DNA of 64,000 nt, taken from Aggregatilineales bacterium (GTDB taxonomy: Bacteria > Chloroflexota > Anaerolineae > Aggregatilineales > Phototrophicaceae). Where the stretch lies: the NCBI GenBank assembly GCA_030834905.1, contig JAUQWZ010000011.1:62001-126000 (forward strand), in the 5' to 3' direction. The translations under genes and the position numbers were made by a program. The notes beneath the pieces were generated by a model that ran no database searches, was not told the origin of the DNA, and saw only the letters and a program-made list of their open reading frames with translations. Numbering within the stretch: position 1 is the stretch's first letter; each line of letters opens with the position of its first letter. This document shows, piece after piece, positions 8,424 through 15,613 of the stretch.

Positions 8424-11400
8424 CTATCCGACCGCTTCCATCGTCTCCTCAAGGGGAACCTCATCCGTCTCGGCGGCAAGGCTTGCCTCGTCGGTGACTT
8501 CCGCCGACGGGACATCAGGTTGGCTCAGGTCGCCAGACGCTTCATCGGTCACTTCGATGATCACTTCTACAGGCGGCAGCGGCTCTATCACCTCGCCTGC
8601 CACGCCTTCGATGAACGGCGTGAAGCGCAGCACCCGCCCGGCACCAGAATCGACCACGTAGACGTTCCCGGCATCGTCGAGCGCAATGCCCGCCACCACC
8701 TGGAACATGCTGTTATCAGTCGCGGTTGTGCTGGGCTGCCCAAACGAGCCGACACAGTTGCCCTGCGTGTCGTAAACCAGCACCCGCCCGGCTTGCGGAT
8801 CGCCAACATAGAGCAGGTTTCGCTCGCCATCGACCGCCAGATACGGACGGTTGCCCTGATCTTCATACCAGCCGCGCACCTCGAAGGTATACAGCGGTAT
8901 GCCGTCAAGCGTAAAGACCGAGACGCGGCGATTCCACGTATCCGCCACGAACAGCCGCCCGTCGGGGCTGATCGCTAACCCGCCCGGCTCGTCAAGCTGA
9001 CCCAGCTCGCTGCCTGCGCTGCCAATGTCGCGCAGGTATTCGCCCGCCGCATTGTAGACGCGCACGCGCTTGTTGCCCGTGTCCGAGATATAGACGTTGC
9101 CATCGGCGTCCAGCGCCACGTCGCGCGGTCCCCAGAAAGCATCGCCCGGTACGGCTTCGGCGGCAGAGCCATATTGTCCCGGCTGTCCCCAGCCACCCAC
9201 CACTGCCCCGGACTCAAAATTGAAGCGGCTGACATGCTCAAGCCCAAACTCGAACTCGGTGACGTAGATTTCGCCGTTGTCACCAATCGCCACGCCATGA
9301 GGACGGTTGAGCGTGCCATCATCGCCGCCGGTCGTCGCGCCGGTCAGCTCGCCTGCCGCGTTGAACCAGACCAGCCGATTGGAGAATTCCTCGGCGACGA
9401 TCACATCGCCGTCGGCGCTCACGTCGAGGTCAACCGGATGGTTGAGCGTCGTTCCGGTGTCAGCGCCGCCAAAGACCACGTCGGCGTAACGCTGCTGCCA
9501 GTTGTCGGTACAGATATTGGCAGAAATCGTATCCAGTGAATTGAGCGCCGTTCCATCGCCAAGCCCCAGATTCCAGACCTGCGAGGCGATATCCTTGCGG
9601 ACGTAAAACAGCAGGTGCTCGCCGGGATTCCAGTTCTCAGGGCTGTAGTCTTCGCCGGTAGCTTCGCCATAACGAGTGTAATCGCGCGCCCACCAGATAT
9701 CCCAGATGCCGTGACGAACCTGTGCTGCCTGCGTATTTTCCGGCGAGAAATCGAGCGCATTTGCCGCCCGCGTGGCGTTCAGGTTGTAGTAGTTCCAGCT
9801 TGGCCACCACATGCGCATGTATTCAAACCGATAGTAGCGGTCTTCCAGCAGCGGACCGATGCGCGCTTCGAGGTCTTCGCTGATATACACCGCCACCGCA
9901 TCGCGCATGGCGTCACGCGCCGCGTCGATGGTTGGGTCGGTGCCGAAGTAGTTGATATTGGTGAAATCGCGGAAATACCAGGTTACGGGCCAGTTATTCC
10001 CCGCCCAGGCGATCCGCATGTTCATGCCGCCGGAAACGCGGCGGCTCAATTCTTCCATCTGGCTGATCATCAGCTTGATGCCCGGCGCGCCATGAGCATA
10101 GACCAGGTATTCAGTCGCGTAATCGTAGTTGATGTAGGCTGCCATCCAGGCATGGCGGAACGTCAGCAGCGACAGACCGAGAAATGCCGCCACGCCGACC
10201 ATGCGCCGCAGGTGCATCCAGCCGGTGCTGCGCGCAAGCTGGTAAATGATGACACAGACGACGATGGCGACGAAGATCACGCCGAGCCACTGGTTGCGCG
10301 ATTCCTGTTCCGGCTGTGACAGCCCGGCAATCGGGTTCTGTCCGGTCAGGAACGGCGACGCCGCCTGGAACAATGCCACGCCGAGCAGCGGCAGCAGCAG
10401 CAGATAAACCCAGCCGCGCTGCCGGAAAACCGCCCAATTGACGTTATCCAGCACCCGCCCGAAGTACCACGCTGCCAGCAGGATCATCGGTGTGGTCAGG
10501 TGCGTTGCCAGCCAGGGCATCTTCTCGCCCGCCAGCGTGAACGCCTGGAAGATGTAGACCGCCCAGAACGAGACAAACAGCGTGAAAGGCAGCCGTGACA
10601 GCCGTTCCGAGTTGAACGCCAGCCGTTTGCGCGGCGCGATCTGCCTCTCACCGGCATCACCGATTGCAGAGGCAGATTCGATCAGCAGTTCACTGGATGG
10701 CAGTTCTTCGCCCAACTCACCGTCGGCGGGCTGAACGATCCTGGCTTCCAGCCGGTGGCGGCGGTGTGTCCAGAAGTTGGTCAGCCCCGCCAGCATCGCC
10801 AGGAAGCTGCCAATAATCGGCAGATACTCATAGGTCGGCATGATGACGAGTTGATAGTAATACTGCGGCTGGCTGCCACGGCGCACGCCCTGCTGTTCCA
10901 GCCAGTAGCCCAGGCTGCCCACCATGCCCGTGAGCAAGCCCTGCGGGTTAGTGAACATCGTCGTGAAGAAGAAAACAAACAGCATGTGGAAGATCGCCGC
11001 GCTGATCAGCCAGCGCTTCCAGTTCCAGACCATCCCGACGGTGATCGACACCAGCGCCAGCGGAACGAAAATCATTGCTGAGCGCGCCACGCCCGCCGGC
11101 GAGTAATCAATCGGACTGGCGCCAGTCATCGAAACCGGCAGCGCCGTCAGCCACGGCAGGACAAGCGTCCCCATCAGGATGAGGATGTCCAGTTCGGGGA
11201 AGCGGTAGAGCGTGCGCCACCAGCCTGCCCGGTAGGAATACAGCGCCAGCGCGATGATCGCGCCGCTGACCACCCAGGTTGCCGCAATCGGCAGGCTCGT
11301 TTCGGCTTCCAGATCCAGCACTTCGTTGTCCGGGTCTTCGACCAGCGTTTCGTTCCGCGACGGCAGTTTGGAAATTTCCTCAAAGACGATCAAGCCGGTG

Positions 11401-12437
11401 CAGACGACCAGCGCCAGCGCCAGCACCAGCACCACTTCGCGGATAGGCAGCCCCGCCCGGCTGCGCCGAAACGCCCACAACCCGGTTCCAATCACGATCA
11501 ACACGGTGGCGAGCGCCAGCAGCAGCGTCCAATTGGTGAACAGCGAGAACTCAATCGGCACCTGCCCACTGCCAATCGCGCCAAGCTGCTGCGTCAGAAA
11601 ATCAACCCGCCCTTCCAGGGTGGGATACGAACCGAGCGAAATACTCAGGATGGCGTACATGATCAGCGCCACCACGCCGCCGATCAGCGCCGAAATGGTC
11701 AGCACGTAAAAAGCCGTTTTCACCGGCACTTTGCGGTAATGCTGGTACAGACGCAGCACCCAGTAGAGGGTCATAAACGCGCCGAAGATCGCGATATACA
11801 TAAACGCGACTTCCTTCGACGCCAGACTCCACAGCATCGCGCCCGCGAAGATGTACAGCCAGCGCGCCCGCCGCCTCAGGCGCAGGGGACCATCCACATA
11901 CATGAAGATACAGTAGACCATCACCAGCGTGGCGAAGATCGACGGCGTATCCTCACGGATATAGCGGTGGTGATACAGCAGCATTGGCGAGATCAGTATC
12001 ATGATCGACGCCAGCAGCGCCCCCTTCCTGCCCAGCCAGCGCTGGAACAGCAGCGGAAACATCACCATCAGCACGCCCAGCACTGCCGGGTAGATGCGAG
12101 CCGTGAAGTCGTTATCGCCAAACAGGAAATAGGAGAATGCCGTCGCGTGGAACAGAATCGGTCCGTGCATCAGCGGCGTATGCGTGAAATTCCCATCCCT
12201 GAACAGCAGATAGGAATAGTAGGTGTGCAGGCTCTCGTCATGGCTCATGACGCGGTCGCCAAGCCCGACAAACCGCGTGAGGATGGCAATGATAAAGATG
12301 ACGGCATACGCGACCATTAACCAGTTGATCGCATGGCTGCGCGACAGCCAGCCGCTGACCGCGTCGGTCTGATCAGAGGGGTAGTTCTTCTGCTTGTATG
12401 TGGTCGCCATAAAGCTGTTTCGATCCTTGAATGCCAT
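8424..12437 (-). CDS. TIGR03663-type membrane glycosyltransferase fused to an NHL beta-propeller
   Basis: A polytopic membrane protein of the TIGR03663 (Agl23-like, GT-C fold) group. Roughly the first 800 residues hold many hydrophobic spans. A lumenal acidic/His loop typical of the family comes early (DRVMSHDESLHTYYS, then HGPILFHATAF and HHRYIREDTPSIFA). From about residue 1030 to 1290 (of 1337) there are five or six NHL repeats (HPVDLDVSADGDVIVAEE, RPHGVAIGDNGEIYVTE, GPRDVALDADGNVYISDT and others), a beta-propeller probably outside the membrane. An acidic tail follows. A role in lipid-linked glycan transfer is inferred from the fold. The ATG at 12437 avoids overlap with the anti-sigma gene; 12410 is an alternative. 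It is the last gene of the minus-strand membrane block. Confidence 0.82.
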   Translation of the reverse strand: MAFKDRNSFMATTYKQKNYPSDQTDAVSGWLSRSHAINWLMVAYAVIFIIAILTRFVGLGDRVMSHDESLHTYYSYLLFRDGNFTHTPLMHGPILFHATAFSYFLFGDNDFTARIYPAVLGVLMVMFPLLFQRWLGRKGALLASIMILISPMLLYHHRYIREDTPSIFATLVMVYCIFMYVDGPLRLRRRARWLYIFAGAMLWSLASKEVAFMYIAIFGAFMTLYWVLRLYQHYRKVPVKTAFYVLTISALIGGVVALIMYAILSISLGSYPTLEGRVDFLTQQLGAIGSGQVPIEFSLFTNWTLLLALATVLIVIGTGLWAFRRSRAGLPIREVVLVLALALVVCTGLIVFEEISKLPSRNETLVEDPDNEVLDLEAETSLPIAATWVVSGAIIALALYSYRAGWWRTLYRFPELDILILMGTLVLPWLTALPVSMTGASPIDYSPAGVARSAMIFVPLALVSITVGMVWNWKRWLISAAIFHMLFVFFFTTMFTNPQGLLTGMVGSLGYWLEQQGVRRGSQPQYYYQLVIMPTYEYLPIIGSFLAMLAGLTNFWTHRRHRLEARIVQPADGELGEELPSSELLIESASAIGDAGERQIAPRKRLAFNSERLSRLPFTLFVSFWAVYIFQAFTLAGEKMPWLATHLTTPMILLAAWYFGRVLDNVNWAVFRQRGWVYLLLLPLLGVALFQAASPFLTGQNPIAGLSQPEQESRNQWLGVIFVAIVVCVIIYQLARSTGWMHLRRMVGVAAFLGLSLLTFRHAWMAAYINYDYATEYLVYAHGAPGIKLMISQMEELSRRVSGGMNMRIAWAGNNWPVTWYFRDFTNINYFGTDPTIDAARDAMRDAVAVYISEDLEARIGPLLEDRYYRFEYMRMWWPSWNYYNLNATRAANALDFSPENTQAAQVRHGIWDIWWARDYTRYGEATGEDYSPENWNPGEHLLFYVRKDIASQVWNLGLGDGTALNSLDTISANICTDNWQQRYADVVFGGADTGTTLNHPVDLDVSADGDVIVAEEFSNRLVWFNAAGELTGATTGGDDGTLNRPHGVAIGDNGEIYVTEFEFGLEHVSRFNFESGAVVGGWGQPGQYGSAAEAVPGDAFWGPRDVALDADGNVYISDTGNKRVRVYNAAGEYLRDIGSAGSELGQLDEPGGLAISPDGRLFVADTWNRRVSVFTLDGIPLYTFEVRGWYEDQGNRPYLAVDGERNLLYVGDPQAGRVLVYDTQGNCVGSFGQPSTTATDNSMFQVVAGIALDDAGNVYVVDSGAGRVLRFTPFIEGVAGEVIEPLPPVEVIIEVTDEASGDLSQPDVPSAEVTDEASLAAETDEVPLEETMEAVG

Positions 12438-12454
12438 TACAAAATCGTGCGGTT

Positions 12455-13000
12455 CTAGGGCACCTGTGTCCCGCTGATATTCGGCGCGTAATTCGGCTGC
12501 GCGGGAACCGTAAATTCCGGCGCTTCGGCAGACGCGGCTTCCAGCCAGCAGGCACATTCAGCCGTCGCCATAGCAACAGCCTGGCTCGTAACTTCAATCG
12601 TTTCGGTGGGGGTGGGCTGCACAGGCAGCGCCAGCGCCATCTGCCGCTGGCGCAGCGCCTGGAACCCAAGCGACGGCAGCAGCAGCCCGACAATCGCCAC
12701 GATAGTAACCAGGTGATAACGCGCCGGGATACGGCGCAGCGCCGCGCGTCGTGGGCACGCCATTTCCCCCTGCACCGCCGTCCAGATTCGGTTCAGCCGC
12801 GGGCTGTCCGCCCGACCGATCAGCGGCACCTGCTGGGTAAGCTCGCGCTCGATATCCCGCTGTTGGACATAAGCAGCATAACATGTCTCGCAGCTATCAA
12901 GATGCGCCGCGACTTTCTGGCGCGGCAGCGGCGGCAGCGTCCGGCTGATATAGGCGGGCAGAAAGCCCCGACAGTCATTACAATTCAGGTGTAGGTTCAT
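12455..13000 (-). CDS. Putative zinc-finger membrane anti-sigma factor
   Basis: A 181-aa single-pass protein. The N-terminus carries a ZAS-type zinc finger (LHLNCNDCRGF ... HLDSCETCYAAY, Cys/His ligands spread over about 40 residues). About residues 85-105 form one transmembrane helix (YHLVTIVAIVGLLLPSLGF), and the rest would be extracytoplasmic, with no recognised sensor domain. It overlaps the upstream ECF sigma gene by ATGA (12997-13000), the standard arrangement for a sigma/anti-sigma pair. It should hold that sigma factor inactive at the membrane. The signal is unknown. Confidence 0.85.
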   Translation of the reverse strand: MNLHLNCNDCRGFLPAYISRTLPPLPRQKVAAHLDSCETCYAAYVQQRDIERELTQQVPLIGRADSPRLNRIWTAVQGEMACPRRAALRRIPARYHLVTIVAIVGLLLPSLGFQALRQRQMALALPVQPTPTETIEVTSQAVAMATAECACWLEAASAEAPEFTVPAQPNYAPNISGTQVP

Positions 13001-13566
13001 CCGGCAAAACTCACCAACTCATCCAGCAGCCCCTGCCCCGCCGGACCCAACATGCCGCGCAGCGCGTCATGTCCCAGCCGCACCCGGCTTTCGGCGGTCT
13101 TGGGCGGGCAGTCCATTACTTCGGCGATCTCACGAAACGTCAGCCCATGTCCATAGCGCAGCACAATCGCCTCGCGCAGACGCGGGTTAAGCGCCGCCAG
13201 CGCCGTCTCAACCGCCTCTTTCGCGCTCACCCGCGCCAGCGACGCCTCTGGCGTGTCTGATTTGGGTGCTGGCAGGAAGTGCGACAGGTTCAGCACCGGC
13301 TTCTGGCGGCGGTAGATGTTGCGGCAGCGGCAGATAGCAATCGTGTACAGCCACGTTTTGAAGGCGGACAGCCGCGCGTTATAGCGGTGCAAATTCTTGA
13401 AAGCGTAGACAAACGACTCCTGGGTCACGTCTTCGGCGTCCTCACGGTTGAGCACCAGACTGTAGCACAGCCGGTACAGTCCCGGCGCGAACTGGTCATA
13501 GAGGGCGGCAAAGCCCGCCTGGTCACCCTGAAGGCAGCGCGCGATGATGTTCTCGACGTTGTCCAT
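12997..13566 (-). CDS. ECF-type RNA polymerase sigma factor
   Basis: An extracytoplasmic-function sigma-70 protein. The sigma2 region has LYDQFAPGLYRLCYSLVLN, EDAEDVTQESFVYAFKNL and FKTWLYTIAICRCRNIYRR. The sigma4 region has LNPRLREAIVLRYGHGLTF followed by EIAEVMDCPPKTAESRVRLG. The reading frame opens at a TTG (13596), but the ATG at 13566 has AGAGGCGA just upstream and fits better. It is translationally coupled to the anti-sigma gene. The pair is embedded among giant membrane glycosyltransferases, so control of surface glycan synthesis is a reasonable inference. Confidence 0.92.
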   Translation of the reverse strand: MDNVENIIARCLQGDQAGFAALYDQFAPGLYRLCYSLVLNREDAEDVTQESFVYAFKNLHRYNARLSAFKTWLYTIAICRCRNIYRRQKPVLNLSHFLPAPKSDTPEASLARVSAKEAVETALAALNPRLREAIVLRYGHGLTFREIAEVMDCPPKTAESRVRLGHDALRGMLGPAGQGLLDELVSFAG

Positions 13567-13626
13567 GTCGCCTCTATGAACGGCTGGTGTATCCAACTGC
13601 TTTTACACTGCCCCCGTCATAAATCC

Positions 13627-15498
13627 TCACCTCGGAAATGATGGCGTCTCCAGCGGCACGCCATTGTACACATCCTGCCGCAGCCACAAAAACGCCGTCC
13701 GCACCTGAATGGCTTCCTGCGCCGCCGCGCTGACCCACCCCTGCGTCCACCACGCCAGCAGGTCAATCGGCGTCAGCGCTTGCAGGCTCCAGCTTTGTTC
13801 CAGCATGAAGTCCTGCCCCACATAACTGCCGCCGAGATCGGGAAAGACGGGTGACGTGCTGATGACGATTGAATCGCCCCGCGCCTGGTTGATATCGCTG
13901 ATGAACCTGGTGTTGGTGAAATCGCGCAGCACCCAGGCGACAATGCCGTCCTGCGGCGCTTCTGCCGTAATTGAGACGGTCGTAAATCCATTGGTCTGGC
14001 GGTCAGCGACATCCATCAGCGTGCTGCGCATCAGGAACACGTCGCCGCTGGTCGCCCGCAGGTGGAACGGCTCCAGCGGGTCGGTCGCGTCCACCACCGA
14101 CGCCACCCAGCCGCTGCCGAGCGACGAAGCCAGCGCGAACACCACCACGCCCAGCCCGAATCCGCGCAGCGCCGTCCGCGCGTTCCACAGGCTGACCGCC
14201 GTGAAGTAAATCACGCCCAGGAACAGGATCGGAATGATAATCAGGATGACGCTGGTAAGCTGCACATTCACCCCGGCAAATGTCCCGTCGAGGCTTTCGA
14301 CCACCGCCCGCGCCATGGATTGAAACGCCAGCGTGAAGATTGCCAGCAGCCCAACCGTCACCAGCGCGATCACGCCCCGCGCCCAGTACGGCACCGACCA
14401 GTCCGACGGACGATGATCGACGCTCAGCATGTCGGTGGCCAGCCGCGAAACCAGCACCGCCAGCGGGATAATCGTCCACAAGCCATGCGCCGCCGTCCCG
14501 CCCGCGAACAGCAGCGACGCGACCGCGCCGAGAAGCAGCCAGATCAGCAGAAAGCGGTCGGTGACTGAGAAATCGCCCCGGCGGACGAGAACGACCAGCG
14601 CGACAACGCCAAGCGCCCAGAGAAATGGCTCGTAAAAGAGCGAGGACGCCAGCGGCAGCAGCGGCGTCTCGGCAGGCTGCGTGAAGCCGCGCAGCGTTCC
14701 CGCCAGCGTTTCGCCCACAGCGCTCAGCCGCGCCGGGTGAAGCATGAACTCGGTGGCGACCACCACGACCACCAGCGCGCCAACGGCTAAACCGGTGCGC
14801 CAGGGAAAGCTGCTGCTCGGAGAGGGTGTATCAGCTCCATCGTCAAAATTAAAGCGGCTGGATCGGCTGGTCATGCGCGCCATCAGCAGCGACAGCGCCA
14901 CCACCGCCGCCAGCACCGAACCGCCCGGTTCGGTCAGAAAAATCAGCGTCATCGCCATGACCGATACCAGAATACCGTGGCTGGTCTGGCGAGTCTGCGA
15001 CCACTTCCACAGCCCCCACAAGCCGAATATCAACGCCAGCAGCGACCAGACCACCGGACTGCCGAAGCGGGACGCGAACAGCAGCACCGGCGAACACAGC
15101 AGGAATACGCTCAGTACCAGCGCCTGCCCGCTGCCCAGCACGCCTCGAAACAGCGCCGGGGTTATCACCAGCGCCGCGCCCGCCAGCGCCGTCAGCAGCC
15201 GCGCGGCAACTTCGGTGCCTCCCAACACCGTGAACGACAGCGATTGCAGCGTGAAAAGCAGCGCGCTCGGCGGGATCAGTGGATCGCCGGACGCAAGCGG
15301 AGACACGCCGCGCCAAGCCGCCAGTGCCTGCGGGATTTCCGACGGCATCATCGGAACGGTATCAAGTTCCGCCACCCGCAGCGCCAGCGCCAACGCCGCC
15401 AGCGCCAGGTAGACCAGCGCTTCCAGTGAAATGGTCATCTGGCGCGCGCCCCGCCGTTGCTCTACGGTCATGTTCGGAGTATGGATCACGTCTTGCAT
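13627..15498 (-). CDS. GT-C/PMT-like multi-span membrane protein, probable glycosyltransferase
   Basis: About 623 aa with ten or more hydrophobic segments. The first loop after TM1 contains the acidic stretch RVAELDTVPMMPSEIPQALA, the place where dolichyl-phosphate-mannose:protein mannosyltransferase relatives keep their catalytic Asp/Glu. Much of the remainder has only weak identity to anything I recognise. The C-terminal 120 residues form a soluble, probably external part (AQDGIVAWVLRDFTNTRF), similar in position to the C-termini of the neighbouring proteins. The ATG at 15498 is chosen over an in-frame GTG at 15510 because GAGAG precedes it. Same-strand context with three related giants supports a glycan role. 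Confidence 0.6.
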   Translation of the reverse strand: MQDVIHTPNMTVEQRRGARQMTISLEALVYLALAALALALRVAELDTVPMMPSEIPQALAAWRGVSPLASGDPLIPPSALLFTLQSLSFTVLGGTEVAARLLTALAGAALVITPALFRGVLGSGQALVLSVFLLCSPVLLFASRFGSPVVWSLLALIFGLWGLWKWSQTRQTSHGILVSVMAMTLIFLTEPGGSVLAAVVALSLLMARMTSRSSRFNFDDGADTPSPSSSFPWRTGLAVGALVVVVVATEFMLHPARLSAVGETLAGTLRGFTQPAETPLLPLASSLFYEPFLWALGVVALVVLVRRGDFSVTDRFLLIWLLLGAVASLLFAGGTAAHGLWTIIPLAVLVSRLATDMLSVDHRPSDWSVPYWARGVIALVTVGLLAIFTLAFQSMARAVVESLDGTFAGVNVQLTSVILIIIPILFLGVIYFTAVSLWNARTALRGFGLGVVVFALASSLGSGWVASVVDATDPLEPFHLRATSGDVFLMRSTLMDVADRQTNGFTTVSITAEAPQDGIVAWVLRDFTNTRFISDINQARGDSIVISTSPVFPDLGGSYVGQDFMLEQSWSLQALTPIDLLAWWTQGWVSAAAQEAIQVRTAFLWLRQDVYNGVPLETPSFPR

Positions 15499-15514
15499 AG
15501 GCTCTCTCACTGGT

Positions 15515-15608
15515 GAGTACCGAGTACGAAGTACTGAGTACTAAGCAAAGAGTACAAAGGCAGAAGTCTTGTCACTTCTCGTATTTCTCAGCACTCGGTA
15601 CTCAGTAC
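15515..15608. repeat. Intergenic AGTAC-rich inverted repeat
   Basis: GAGTACCGAGT (15515-15525) is the exact reverse complement of ACTCGGTACTC (15593-15603). A second GTACTGAGTAC motif (15531-15541) and GTACTCAGTAC (about 15598-15608) add further pairing. It fills nearly all of the 100-bp gap between two membrane-protein genes. No T-tract follows, so it is not a standard terminator. Confidence 0.6.
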
Positions 15609-15613
15609 ATTAC

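Noticed and set aside
12438..12557. Longer N-terminus for the NHL-glycosyltransferase
   Set aside because: It would overlap the anti-sigma gene and adds a non-conserved Arg/Cys-rich stretch.
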